Positions 11,762 to 22,581 of a stretch of 64,000 nt of DNA are shown piece by piece. The position numbers and the translations under genes are program-made. Source of the stretch: Gaeumannomyces sp. JS-464 (taxonomy: Eukaryota; Ascomycota; Sordariomycetes; Magnaporthales; Magnaporthaceae). The notes under the pieces are model-generated. The model worked only from the letters and a program-made list of their open reading frames with translations. It made no database searches and had not been told where the DNA came from. The stretch spans positions 1,942,399 through 2,006,398 of the forward strand of contig NGZR01000007.1 in assembly GCA_002197995.1 (NCBI GenBank), written 5' to 3'. The first letter of the stretch is position 1; each line of letters opens with the position of its first letter.

Positions 11762-14700
11762 GGCTTGGCTGTGTCGTTTCTTCGTCTCTAGATCCAGAAG
11801 AATGTGTCTCGGGGCTCCTGGCGCCTGCGTGATCAGGAGGATGGTTGCGTGAGGAATCGGCCGTCGGTTTGCCCCTGACGTTGATCGGCACTCCAAAGAA
11901 ACAAACAGCGAGGGGGAGCCCAGGCAAGTCAGTCAGTGGCGGGATAGATAGATATATCTCCCATGCACCCTGCTTGCCTGCTGGCTTTGACCCGAATCAT
12001 CACGTCCCATCCAGGGGGACTTGGTGATCATCCATCCCGAGCGTTCCCCAGGCTCCATCTTGTTGTATCGGCGCCCCTTAGTATTCGCGACAGCCAAGGT
12101 AGGAGGGCCCTGGAGACCAAGTACAGCATTATTACTCGAATCGGTAACAGTGACCCTGTCCGCTGGGTCCCGTCTGCCGCGGTCTGTGCATCCGATCGCC
12201 TTGGAACTCTGGGACAAGCACCCCACTAGCCTCGCGTGGGGTTGGTTGCTCTGGGCGAGGCCTGCCTCAGCCGAGACCAAACTTGCTCGCATAGCATCAC
12301 GGTGCCTTGGAGGAGCGGGAAATTACATGGGTAAGGGTGGTGCGGATTGCCTACCGCGATGGACGCCACTCCCGTTGCCAAGAAGGAGCGGGAGACAGGG
12401 AACCTGTTTTGCGCCGCATTTGTCACCGGCTGGCAGCTCGATACGTGATATTCAAAGAATAGAGTTTGATGAGTAGGGTCAAAGGGGTGTGCACGCGAGC
12501 AAAACCATATATGTAAAGGTCGGGTATGCCATGCAGAATGGAGACCGGTCGCGCCGCGATGACGAGCACTCTAACCTGCTCTGGCAGGAACAGAGTGCTT
12601 CGATAAGCTTAAGAGTGTCATCGCTTGCAGATGCCGAAAGCTCCCAGGAGCGCTGATCAAGGGCATCCCACAGAGTCTCGCGCTGGCGTGTTTGGTCTAT
12701 TTATTCCTGTTGAAACAAAGGGTCGACGCACGTAGATGGACGCTCGGGCATGAAGATTAGCCGAGATGCCCGTCTTTTGTGTAGGCGCCGAGTCGATCCG
12801 ACAACGAAGAAGAAGCCCCTAGCATGCCAACACGCTCAGGCCTACCTCTGAATGGATACTAGGTGGTATCGCGAACCTCCCGCAACAACTTCAATCTTCG
12901 CTTTCACGCGCATGTATAAGTAAAGCAGACCCCGAGGGGACGCGGCATCACGACTCGCGCGCAAACGTCTTGTTGCCGGTTCGGCCAAGAGGGCCTGGGC
13001 GCGAGCTCCCATGCTCCCCTTGATCGTGTGCGAGTCGCGCTCTGTGCCGTCGCTCCCGCTCCGCGGATTGGCCGACGTTGCCCTCGAGTAAGACGAATAC
13101 CTCAGACGCGCAGAGGCGACCTTGTTCTTGACGGCTTCAGGTCGCCACCGTAGTTTGATGATTACATCGAGCCAACCCCACGAGCCGCGTTGCTGCCTCC
13201 CGTTGGAGCCCCCGCGCTGGGTCCGCAGCCGAGCCGCACACTGCTTCCCGTGGACGCACGACGTGGATATCCACCAGCTGCTCCATCCTCCGGTGCAGTT
13301 GCGCTGTCGTGATCTCCGCCCAGATCCTCGACTCTCTGGGCGGGCGGTGGATTCTACATAGGTCGCGCGACGAGACGTCTAGCCTTGTCTACCCGGGGAT
13401 TAAAGAATGTTCAGATCATAATGCCCGCGCTATCAGTTGGTTATTGCCCGAGCGAGAAGAAATCTCCGACGACAACTGCCAGCCGCGATTAATCTGGTCC
13501 GATGTCTTGATCCCACGTATAAAAGCGCTGATATTGCCGATCGTCCGTCCCCACTGCCGCAGCGTGAGGTATCGCCTGCCTGCGTAGTAAGCAGCCTGCC
13601 GCGAGGCATGACTAGCGCGTCGGCTGGCAGGAAAACCTAAGATTGGGACGAGACAACGCATTTGGACAATTGGTATCCTCAAGCGGCCCAACCAGTCGCA
13701 TCTGGCGCTTGCGCCTGGGCCCAGAACCATTGATAGCCGGTTCAGGCGTATCGGTCGTCGGCTTGATGGGGCCAACATGCATCATGCATCTCGCTCTCCT
13801 CAGCAACGCTGCCTCAACCAAGAGACCGTTCAGAAGAGCCATTGGGGGGAAAATGCAGTCCCGACAAGCATCGACTCCACGTCGCCGCGGAACGCCGCGG
13901 CTATCCGACGCCCTGTCAACACCCCACGCCATATCATGCGCCGCCATTTAAACTTCTATCCGTTGTGCTCGCGCATGCAGCCAGGGTGCGGCATGTCCAG
14001 AAATAAATATCTACGCAGGGGGCATGCTGATGGCTTGCTTTTGGAGATCACTATCATTGGTTTACAGTTTTGAGGATTTAGTGGCATGTTGGGATGGCTT
14101 CCCTGGCGAGCAGAAATGATACAGTCTGGAAGCTTCCTCCACTTGCAGTATCCTCGATTGGCGTTGAAAACGGGCTGCCGCCACGGAGATGGGTCCTCGG
14201 GTAGGCGAGTGTTGCGCGAAAATGAACGCAACACGAGAATGCAAACGGGGTGCGCAGGCGATCCGAGCGCGAAGCAGACTCCAGGCCGCCGTGACCTGGG
14301 CCCTTGCGCACTAGATCGAGCGCCAAGTCAACGTCGTGGAGGCACGCCGCGACACAACAGCGTGTATGTACTTGAGCCGAGGCCCGCCCCGTCGACCGGC
14401 GGGGAAGCGACGTCGGGTGGCGGGCCGGAGATATCGTGGCTCGCATGGGGCCTGGAGGTGCTGAGGCGTGCCCCAGCGGTGCGGGGCACTAAAGTATGGC
14501 CTTGGGGGGATGCTTGGTTTACCGAGGCGCTTGTCGCCGTGGACCTCCTCCTTCTAATCCGCGTGCTGCCGTACACAATGTTGTGTGACATGTGTGGTAG
14601 CCTGCTTGATGAGGTGGAGGTGGAGTTTGGGCGGCCCTGTTCCGCGAGACGACGCACCGCTCCTGGTCTTGGTAGCGACACAGCGGCGTCGGCGGGACGT

Positions 14701-15360
14701 AGCCGCCGTCAAAGCCAAGGGCACGTCCGAGCCGAAGACGGCGACGGTCACGCCTCGGGCAAAGGTCCAAGGGACCAGGCGCAGGCGAAGGGCGCGCGCA
14801 CCGCGGCCACCAGAACCGCATGGCCGAGCTCTGGGGGAAGCTTACCAAAACGGAGTGGCACCATGAATGGGTGGCCCAGAGCCTCAATGGCTTACTCGCC
14901 CTTGGCAGGCAGTGCTGGATGGAACCATGGAGTTGCAGCGCGCCTCTTGACGGCAGTCGCCCACCAACCACCCGCCATGGCCGAAACCCTGCATGGGAAG
15001 TAAGCGACTGTTGGTAATCCCAACTGGGCGTGTATTGCATGGATTGGCCCCAGAAAGATCACGTCTGCGCCATCAAGGATTTCGCTGACTACCTAAGGTA
15101 CTCCAGTGCCGCAACGCTCCACATTAGTCTCATAGTAATGCGAATCTTGGCAGTCGCGTAACGTGATGCGGTTATAAGTCTCTCAGCCATGGGAACATTT
15201 TAGGGCTTTCATAGTCCCCTGAGGCATAGGATTAGCATCCCCCATTCAAACAACCACCCAATTTTTCCATCCCCAGAAAAGCGAACCGGAAAATACCAAA
15301 ATACGGCACACGCAAGACAGCTCCGCTTCTTCTTCTTTTTATCTTATTTTGATTATCACC
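11762..15360. other. 3.6 kb region without a recognised gene
   Basis: Longest open frame is 305 codons on + at 14086-15003, opposed by a 173-codon frame on the minus strand. Neither shows a domain, signal peptide or intron pattern. 12480-13120 has essentially no open frame. It may contain regulatory DNA for the flanking genes or an unrecognised species-specific gene. Confidence 0.5.
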
Positions 15361-16057
15361 ATGCAGACCAAAGCCGCTTCTGCCTTTTTTCTGGCCTTTC
15401 TCCCATTTTGCGTGTCCGCAATCCCTTTCCCCGGCTTCGACCCCAAACTACACGCTGGCGTGAGTCTACAAAACTATCTTGTACAGATAGTGCATGATGC
15501 CTAATGGTCCTTCCCGCTGACCAGAGACCCCTGAACAGACGTGCCAGAAGCGCGAAGGCGCGGATGGGAAGTGGGAGTGCCGCCCCAAGTCTCCAGGAGC
15601 GATCGCCCCTCTCGCGCCATCACGGGGCTACTCCACCTTCCGAAAACCCAAGCAGCCCTCTAACCCCATTTGCAACGACGCGGTAAGTGACCCCCCGAAA
15701 ACAAACCAGGGCGGAGCAGCACGCCGCACAAAGCAGAGAACGGCCAGCCCGATGATCGGCGAAAGAGGCTAACGGCGCAATGGTGTCCAGTGCTCCGAAG
15801 GTGCAGACTGCATCATTGAAGTGAAAACGAGTTTTACGAAGCATGCATTCCTATGCGCCGGCATCAACTGCCCAAGCGGGACAACCCGCACGCTCACATG
15901 CAAGTCTAAGCCCGAGGAGGTCAAACAGGCGCAGGAAAAGATGAACCAAAAGCCTGCTGAGCGCAAGCATCCGGCGGAAAATGCAACACCGGCCAAGGCG
16001 GGAGGGCAAGAGGGACAGAAGACGGGCGAGCAGCCCGCAGGACAAACCCCCAAGTGA
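15361..16057 (+). CDS. Small secreted cysteine-rich protein with charged tail
   Basis: Three exons: 15361-15459, 15527-15682 and 15791-16057, giving 173 residues. Introns are GTGAGT..CAGAG and GTAAGT..CAG. Start context is CACCATG. Residues 1-20 are a signal peptide (AASAFFLAFLPFCVSA). The mature part has eight cysteines, then a 60-residue lysine/glutamine/glutamate/glycine-rich low-complexity tail. The acceptor two bases downstream of the first CAG is chosen because only that frame preserves the cysteines (TCQKRE, WECRP, PICND). The profile matches fungal small secreted proteins, sometimes called effector-like, but no function is shown. Unknown family. Confidence 0.75.
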
Positions 16058-16734
16058 TCAACTAAGGCCACTGACGGGTGAGATCTCGGGGCGACGGTCA
16101 GGTTTTGTTTGCTTATGGAGTTACGGCGTCCTGTGTTTGGTGGCAAACGGGTTAGCGAGGCGTTAAATGAACTGGTGTACATGCTTCAGATCACGGCGGA
16201 GGTGCTATCGTGCTTTTTCTTGGCTGCAGCATCCTATATTTCCTGGTGTGCAACCTCGTCCAAAGTTCCCCTGACTGGAAGCTGGTAGCGTGTGGTGGCT
16301 GACAGAGCTGGGAAGCTCGCATAAAATCGCCCGTTTTGTCGCCAGCGGGGTGGTAGATGGAAGAGGCAGCATGTGTAATCGCCACCAGCCTTTTAGCCGC
16401 AAGGAAAGCAGGAGGAAGATAGGGCGCATGTTGAGAGACGTCGCGGTGGGGCGGGAGGCATGTATGCGTCGAAAGGGGCAGGTTTTGACGGGCCGGCGAC
16501 GGCGGAAAGGTGCCGCTTTTTGTATCGACGGCGCGGAGGATCTCGCAGATCCAAACCCCGAGAAGCTTCCGTCGTGCTAGGTGATGGAATTGCAGCCGTT
16601 TCGGCGGCTTCTATAAAGGGAGCAGAAAAGAACGCCAGTAGCAAGAATGAAGCCATTCCGTCTACCGCCACCTTCTACCTACCCGATCACTTAAAGCTGC
16701 GCTCCCAGACAACAAAACGGACCAGCCAAGCAAA
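16058..16734. other. Intergenic; promoter of the GFA gene
   Basis: Contains the TATA box listed separately. A minus-strand open frame at 16671-16393 begins with a hydrophobic segment but covers this promoter and shows no other gene feature. Confidence 0.5.
16612..16617 (+). promoter_or_regulatory. TATA box of the GFA-family gene
   Basis: TATAAA about 120 bp upstream of the start codon at 16735, followed by pyrimidine-rich then CAAG/ACAAA-type sequence typical of fungal leaders. Confidence 0.6.
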
Positions 16735-17425
16735 ATGCCTACCGGCTCGTGCTATTGCGGCGCCGCCGAGATATCGTTCTCGGGTGCACCCACGGGCGTG
16801 GTAATTTTCTTGTCCATTTTTTACATTTTCTCCATCCGGAATATCGACAGCGAGCCACGGGGATGTCGGCTACGCGCAAACGTCCGGTACTGGCTGACCT
16901 TCCATTCCCGCTCCGACAGGTCACTTGCCACTGCCGTGACTGCCGCAAGGTGAAGCGGTTCCCAAGCCTCCAAAGCGCTGACGAAGGGGTCCGTACTAAC
17001 ACTGCGCTCGGCGATCCAGATATCCGGCAGCGTCTTCAGCCTGAACTGGGTCGTCAACGCCGCCTCGGCGACTGCGATATCAAAAAGTGCGGACAAGAGC
17101 CTTGGGACATTTGTCACGGCGGCCAACAGCGGCAGCCGCATGATGAGCCACTTTTGCACATCGTGCGGCTCCACGCTCTACCGGGTCTCGGACGCCACGC
17201 TCGACTTGTGGTTCGTCAAGGCCGGCGTCCTGGATGATGACGGGGTGCTGTCTTCGCACCCGCCCCAGGGAGAGAACTTTATAGGGAGGAGGATTGGGTA
17301 AGTTGCCGTCTGGGCGGGTTAGTGGCACGTGCATGCAGGTGGCTAATGAGCATAGCTTCGGGTGTAGATGGGTCAAGCCGCTGGAAGGAACAATGCAGTC
17401 CGAGACGCATTGCCAGCTGTCGTAG
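16735..17425 (+). CDS. GFA/Mss4-like zinc enzyme (glutathione-dependent formaldehyde-activating family)
   Basis: Four exons: 16735-16800, 16920-16949, 17020-17297 and 17368-17425, giving 143 residues, the usual size of a single GFA domain. Zinc ligands are visible in the family order: Cys6-x-Cys8 (SCYCG), Cys25-x-Cys27-x2-Cys30 (CHCRDC) and Cys78-x2-Cys81 (FCTSCGS). The C-terminus VKPLEGTMQ after RRIGW is also typical. Proteins of this family are cytosolic and some condense formaldehyde with glutathione; the substrate of most fungal paralogues is unknown. Intron 2 has an ACTAAC branch site. All four exons keep frame. The last intron is required: without it the frame stops right after RRIG. 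Confidence 0.92.
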
Positions 17426-17656
17426 TACGGCGGGCGGAGAATGAACCTGCGTATGGGCGGCCTGGAAGGTCCCAAAGACGTCGTCACTAGGTGATATTCC
17501 TGCCTTACAGCATCGTGTGTCGTTTTCCATGACATCTCCGACATCCCGACTCCCTTGTGCCCAGCCCCGAGTCGCTAGTGCCGTGGAGACACAACACTAC
17601 GCCGTGAGAATCGAGACTAAGGGGCGCGCCTCCACGATGCTGACTCGAGGACAGCG

Positions 17657-17730
17657 GGTCGGATGGTGTAGTTGGTTATCACGTGAGCTTAACACGCTCA
17701 AGGTCCTCAGTTCGATCCTGGGTTCGATCA
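17657..17730 (+). tRNA. tRNA-Val (anticodon AAC)
   Basis: 74 nt cloverleaf without intron. The 7-bp acceptor stem pairs GGTCGGA with TTCGATC (two G-U pairs) with discriminator A. The D arm is GTG/CAC around AGTTGGTTA. The anticodon stem TGAGC/GCTCA is perfect with loop TTAACAC, giving AAC. The T arm CTCAG/CTGGG holds the TTCGATC loop. Confidence 0.96.
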
Positions 17731-17742
17731 TCCCATGTTCTC

Positions 17743-17747
17743 TTTTT
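17743..17747 (+). terminator. RNA polymerase III oligo-T terminator
   Basis: TTTTT starts 13 nt after the 3' end of tRNA-Val, as expected for Pol III termination. Confidence 0.7.
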
Positions 17748-17844
17748 GCGAAATCTTTTGATTGCCTGTCTAGACGCCTGTGTTTGTTTTTCTAAAAAGC
17801 CAAAATGTTTCTGTCTTGCCTGTCAAGACGCCGGTGTAAAAGCC

Positions 17845-17872
17845 AAAAAAAAAAAAAAAAAAAAAAAAAAAA
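17845..17872 (+). repeat. 28-nt poly(A) tract
   Basis: Uninterrupted run of 28 A. It follows an imperfect duplication: the stretch beginning TGCCTGTCTAGACGCC at about 17763 recurs as TGCCTGTCAAGACGCC at about 17818, both followed by AAAAGCCAAAA. Confidence 0.9.
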
Positions 17873-18003
17873 GACACGTCCTACTCGACTCCACACATTT
17901 TACATGAACCAAAGACGATTTCCTTTTTGTTTTCCCGCACCACCAAACACCTACTTCCAACACAATGCCTTCCACCACCAGAAACTTTCTCGCTAGCTCA
18001 AGC

Positions 18004-19169
18004 TCAAGCGCAGGTGCCAGTCCTGAGGTAGGCATGGTGGCCGGTGGCGCTGGCCAGAGTGGAGGGCCCGCCGTAGGACGACAGCAGGGTGCAGACGGGC
18101 TTGGAGTCGTCAGAGAGGCTGGCGGCGACGCACTTCGCCTGGGCGGCGCAGGCGTTGATGCAGGCGTCGAGCGTCGTGGCTGCGGCCGTGGAGAGCGTGG
18201 TGCCGCTGGCGAGCTTGCCTGCGCAGTTGACATGGAACCGGCGGTCCGAGCGCGTCGTGCACTTGTTGTTGTCGGCCGGGCAGGTGATGGCCTTGTTTGC
18301 CGCCACGGTGCCGCGGCAGGCGCCGCCCGGGCAGGCTTTGCATTCTCCAAACGCCGACTGGCAGCCCCAGTCGCAGGAGGCCGAGGTTGTGCCGCAGGTG
18401 TCGCTGGAGGAGCTGTGGTTGGGGGGACGGTTTGAGTTAGTGTGCCGTACTACATCAAGGAACTGGGGGGTTGGTTTGGCTTGGAAGCGACTTGCCAGCA
18501 CTGGCCCTTGGGGCAGACGTATCCCTTGGCCGCACCGCAGGTCCCATCGGGCGACACCTTGCCGGCGGTGTCGGGAGGAGAAGGGCCCGTGGCGGGCTTG
18601 CTACCGCTGGCGTCCGGCGATGGCGAAGGCTTGGTCGGAGGAGGATCGACGGCCGGGGGGACGGTCGGCTTGGTCGGGTTGCCGGCGCCGCCGGCGCCGC
18701 CCTTGCATGTTCCGAACTTGGGGTTGCAGCCCTCGCCGCAGTGCAGGTCGCTGTCGCCGCAGTAACCGTAGGCGCTGCAGCAGTCGCCAAAGGCGGAGCC
18801 CTTGCAGTTATAGCCCATCTTGCCACCGCAGGTGCTGTCGGGGCTGGCGTTGGCCGCCAAGGCCGACACGTCGTCGCACTTGCCAAAGTCCTTCTGGCAG
18901 CCCACACCGCAGAAGGCTGCGCTGGAGCCGCTGTCGGGTCGTGGACGCACGTGTTAGCAACAAGACAGGGCGTGGTTAGGATGGGGATGAGGCTGCTGCA
19001 AGCGAGGGACTACGGCGACATACCACCACCCGTAGGAGCTGCAACACTTGGCGTCGGCCGAGTCGGGGCAAGTGTACTTGTTGGTACCACCGCAGCTGCG
19101 GTCGGGCGAGACAACAGAGCTCGCGACAGCCGCGAGGGCAACAAGGGAAGCCACGAGTCTGAAGGTCAT
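18004..19169 (-). CDS. Secreted chitin-binding protein: three CBM18 domains plus PAN/apple domain
   Basis: Exons 19169-19024, 18930-18496 and 18412-18004 encode 329 residues. Signal peptide 1-19. CBM18 (hevein-like) domains lie at about 26-67 (CCSSYGWCGSSAAFCGVGC across the first splice), 83-124 (CCSAYGYCGDSDLHCGEGC) and 180-218 (CCSSSDTCGTTSASCDWGC). Each has eight cysteines; the aromatic sugar contacts are clearest in the first two. A Pro/Thr/Ser-rich linker (125-179) separates domains 2 and 3. Residues 219-329 resemble a PAN/apple domain (LDACINACAAQAKCVAASL). Likely binds chitin in the wall or in the surroundings. The second intron (18495-18413) is a GC-AG intron with donor GCAAGT; it restores the Cys-Cys pair of domain 3. 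A TATA box lies about 250 bp upstream. Confidence 0.94.
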
Positions 19170-20546
19170 TTTCCGGACAGGGGGGTCTGAATCGAGATGA
19201 AAACTAAAGTGTTGCTACCTGAGGACATCAGGAAAGAAAATGCTCAGGGAGCAGAAAAGGGGCTCAGGAGAGATAGACAAGAAGAGAAGATTCGTGCAGG
19301 AGCACAAAGGGGATGACCAGGCTTGCAAGAGCAGGCTGGTCTCAAGGAGTGAAGAGAAGATTTCCTGTGTGGTTTTGGTATCATCATCTGGAGGAATGGG
19401 TCGGCCGGGGCAGCGCATTTATACAGATGTCTTCCCGCGCATCCCGTTCCGTCAACATGGACGAAGGCTCCCCTCCAACTACCCGATAGGTTAGCTTGGC
19501 ACCGTCACTATCGCTAGCGGGCTCGGGAAGCCCATTGCCAAAGCGGGCGAGCCAGCGACGCCTGGCCGAGCTCACGAGAAAGACCCGATGCGGCTTGTGG
19601 GAGCCAAAAACGCCCGCGCAGGCGCCGCTCTTTCTGGGGATCGCGCGCGCATCTACGCCGAGCGGATCGGCCCTACGCCGCCAAGTGGTACCTGCGTATG
19701 CTATCCAAGCCGGGATGACGCCGGCGGAGGAAAGGATCGCGGTTCAAATTTAGAAAGGGGGCGCTCGTGGCTGGCGACGCTGAGCTGAGCCCGCCTTGGT
19801 CGTGTAAACCAAAGTTTGAATCGGAGTGCAGACCCGACATCCGATTTGCCACCCAGAGGCTTGATTTTGGTCAAGCTTAATTGGTGCCGATTTCTCGATA
19901 ACTAATCTATTCGGCAGTGGCGCATGTTCCGCACAAGGCGTCGGGGTAGTCGATGGTCGAGAACGCAGAAGCTCCTGCCCGCTCCAGATCTTGGAAGCCA
20001 TTCGGGCGATGGCCAGACACCACGCTTGGCCTATCCCTGGCGCGAAGAGGCTATCCCGAACTGTGTTTGCTACCCGATCCACAGGGCTGCAGGCTTGCCC
20101 CCTCAGAGAGTTGGGATCGGCGCGACCTGGGAGTGTGGACATCCGACATCGGCGGCGGGTTCCGGCGCTATCACAGGAGGAAGCTATATCCAAACCAAGC
20201 TTAGCTGTCCAAGGTAACCTCCGTTGTGTCCGGCGGGCCACAGAGTCCACATCGCAGTATTCTTCGCAGCTTCAACAGCGACAAGAGCGACGCTATCTCA
20301 GGGATGATGGGCTAGAGATTGGCTATGGGCGGAAAGATGCCGAAGCCGGAAGCAAGCAAGGAACGGAGAGAAAAAAATGGGCAAGTGAGGGGGAGTATGT
20401 TGGGGAATGAGAGAGTCGATCGGTGCTGGAAAGATTGCATTCACCAGCACGGCACTGGCACCCTGTTGCTCCTGGGCTCTGGCTTCGAAGAATGTCTTCT
20501 AGATGCTACTGGTATTTCGCCAAAAGCAGGGAACTTTCTGTCTATC
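19170..20546. other. Intergenic region between two minus-strand genes
   Basis: Contains the upstream region of the CBM18 gene. The remaining 1 kb has only overlapping motif-free open frames on both strands. Confidence 0.5.
19417..19423 (-). promoter_or_regulatory. TATA box of the chitin-binding gene
   Basis: TATAAAT on the minus strand about 250 bp upstream of the start codon at 19169, implying a leader of roughly 200 nt. Confidence 0.5.
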
Positions 20547-21722
20547 CTACAAAGCCGCCACAAGCAGCCCAACCGCAGAGGACTGGGTGCTCATCGTCGT
20601 CCCGTTGAAGGGCCCTGCCCACCTCAGCCCGTAGTTGCTGGAGCTGTCCCGCCCGGGTCCCGACGCAGCCTGCGCATTCTTGCGCAGGAACGCGCGGTAC
20701 GGGTTGCCGTCCAGGGCCCTGTCGAGCTCCGCCAGGTTGCGGGCAAAGATTCCCTTGAAGGCCGACTGGTCGGCGTTGCAAAAGTCGCCGCGGTCGACCT
20801 CGCACGACTCCTTGAGCACCCCGTCGCTCCGCATCAGCTCGGGGCTCCGCATGACGGCGTCGGCGACGGCCCTCGCCGACTCGAGGTAGCTCCTGTTGCC
20901 CGACGCGCGGCTCAGCTCAACCAGCGCCCCGATGACGGCGCCCTGGTTGTAAGTCCACGTCATCTGGCCGTTGTTCCTGCACTGGGCGTCGATGCCGTCG
21001 TTGACGAGCCCACCGGCGTTGATCATCCCTGACCTGCGGAACCACTCCCAGCCCCCAGTCGCGCGCTGCAGGTACTGCGGGTCCGTCGGGTCGCGGGCGG
21101 CGAGCGACGCGGCCAGCTTGACGTAGAGCGCGTTGCTGATGGCGTTCTTGTACCGCCCCCGCGCCGGGTCCAGCTCCTGAACCACGCCGCCGCCGCACGA
21201 CGACGCATCCCAGTAGCCACGGATGTACTCAAAGTCCAGCTCGGCGATGTCGAGGTACTGCTGCTCGCCCGTGACGTCGTGCATGCGCACCAGCGCCAGC
21301 GCCCACCAGGCCGTGTCGTCGGTCGAGCCGCTGCGGAACAGGCCCGCGCCCTGCGGCCACGACGGCAGCACGCCCTTGTTGCGGTCGATGGTGTTGCGCG
21401 CCTGCGCCAGGTACTCGCGGCTGGCCGTCGCGTTCATGTAGTCGAGCACGCTCTGCAACGCGCTGCCTGTCAGCCACCACGGGTCCGACGGCGACCAGAG
21501 GCCCCGTGCCTGGTCGTAGTAGCCGCCGTTGAGCCGGTCGATGGCCGACTTGGGCGTCTCCTGCGCGATGGCGGCCGCGTCGTCGCGGGGCGCATGTTGC
21601 TGCTGCTGGCGGGCCCGTGTCTGGAGCTGCTCCACGGCGTGGGCGGCGGGCACGGCGGCTGCAAGGCCTCCAAAACCCGCGCACACGGGGAAGAGGAGTT
21701 TGGCAAGAGTGATCCGCCGCAT
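20547..21722 (-). CDS. Secreted GH76 alpha-1,6-mannanase
   Basis: Single-exon gene of the GH76 family, (alpha/alpha)6 enzymes acting on alpha-1,6-mannan, including the DFG5/DCW1 wall-building relatives. The start at 21722 gives 391 residues with a clear signal peptide (MRRITLAKLLFPVCAG..). A longer start at 21764 adds 14 residues before it. The catalytic Asp pair is in GSTDDTAWWALAL (residues 135-136). Other GH76 blocks are DPWWLTGSALQ, YKNAISNALYVKLAA and TWTYNQGAVIGALVELSRASG. The protein ends at SSAVGLLVAAL with no hydrophobic GPI-attachment tail, so it is probably a soluble secreted mannanase and not a DFG5-type anchored protein. Confidence 0.94.
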   Translation of the reverse strand: MRRITLAKLLFPVCAGFGGLAAAVPAAHAVEQLQTRARQQQQHAPRDDAAAIAQETPKSAIDRLNGGYYDQARGLWSPSDPWWLTGSALQSVLDYMNATASREYLAQARNTIDRNKGVLPSWPQGAGLFRSGSTDDTAWWALALVRMHDVTGEQQYLDIAELDFEYIRGYWDASSCGGGVVQELDPARGRYKNAISNALYVKLAASLAARDPTDPQYLQRATGGWEWFRRSGMINAGGLVNDGIDAQCRNNGQMTWTYNQGAVIGALVELSRASGNRSYLESARAVADAVMRSPELMRSDGVLKESCEVDRGDFCNADQSAFKGIFARNLAELDRALDGNPYRAFLRKNAQAASGPGRDSSSNYGLRWAGPFNGTTMSTQSSAVGLLVAAL

Positions 21723-21834
21723 TGCTGTGGTGGAAGAAAGCGAGCGAATAATGGATCTCGCCAATGCCCAAGGGGCTGGTGACCCACCAAGACCTCCAAC
21801 ATAGTCTTTGAGTGACCGACCACCTTTCGATGCG

Positions 21835-21840
21835 CTTATA
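21835..21840 (-). promoter_or_regulatory. TATA-like box of the GH76 gene
   Basis: TATAAG on the minus strand, about 115 bp upstream of the preferred start and 72 bp upstream of the longer one. The spacing fits the downstream start slightly better. Confidence 0.45.
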
Positions 21841-21937
21841 GTTGAATCAAGCTGGGTACCGCCACTCCGGACGTCCGACGGCTCTGTCAGGCAAGCAGAT
21901 CCGGTTTACCAGACTCCTGGCGGATAGTCCGAAAGGT

Positions 21938-21989
21938 GGTAAGTACATGCTGCGTATGCCCGTGGTAAGTACATGCTGCGTATGCCCGT
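21938..21989 (+). repeat. Perfect 26-bp tandem duplication
   Basis: The unit GGTAAGTACATGCTGCGTAT plus GCCCGT occurs twice in direct succession without mismatch, so it is recent. It lies upstream of the GH76 gene. Confidence 0.9.
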
Positions 21990-22300
21990 GGAAACTCTAT
22001 TCCCGGGACGGTGATATCCCCTCCCGCCTGCGCAGGGCCTCTGGTCGTCCAAACATTTCGGATCTGACAGCAGCCTCGTGGCTCGGGCCATTGCGGATTA
22101 GGCTTTCACCATCGCCGGTCAGCTTCGCCCGGCGCAGCTAGAGAAACGTCCATTGCTTGACACTCGTGACCCGTCAGCTTTTAGTCATTCCTTGTCTTTT
22201 CGTCCGTGCCCCTGCACGGAGGCGTGTCGTCGACACTTACGAGTGTCCTTGTCGGCGGGTAAAACCAATGACGCGGCGTGCAAAGACTCGATCTCATATA

Positions 22301-22358
22301 AGGATAATCTTTCGGTGTAAGGTGGGCATTGCCATCGCCGTGCTCCCGGCATGCCCTT
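22301..22358 (+). repeat. Dispersed direct repeat, copy 1
   Basis: About 58 bp starting AGGATAATCT and containing GGTGGGCATTGCCATC. It recurs at 25031-25088 in the same orientation with roughly 50 of 60 positions identical. The copies bracket the divergent pseudogene pair. Confidence 0.8.
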
Positions 22359-22581
22359 AGCACTGCATCATGGACCCCAAATATACAGTATCAATCATTC
22401 TTCTACCACGCCCCCAGACTCCAAGAGTGTTGATGCAGAAGGTAAGAGGACTGTAGTCTGACGCCGATCCTATGTGAACTTTCTTCGACGAGTTTCTAGC
22501 TTGAGCTGCCCCAGCGTGCCGAGGCAGGCCGGCTAACGTGAAGTCATAGCAGATGCCTGACGGTGTATTCCACCTCAAGGC

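Noticed and set aside
14086..15003. 305-codon open frame on +
   Set aside because: Arg/Gly-rich mirrored frames on both strands in GC-rich DNA; no family features. Kept only as a note in the intergenic entry.
16393..16671. Minus-strand frame with a hydrophobic N-terminus
   Set aside because: Lies over the TATA box and leader of the GFA gene, and the rest is unstructured and basic with no cysteine pattern.
17657..17872. SINE element
   Set aside because: The tRNA is intact with a Pol III terminator before the A-tract, so a normal tRNA gene is the simpler reading; kept as a low-interest finding.
20319..21032. 237-codon + frame opposite the GH76 gene
   Set aside because: Shadow of the GH76 coding sequence on the other strand.
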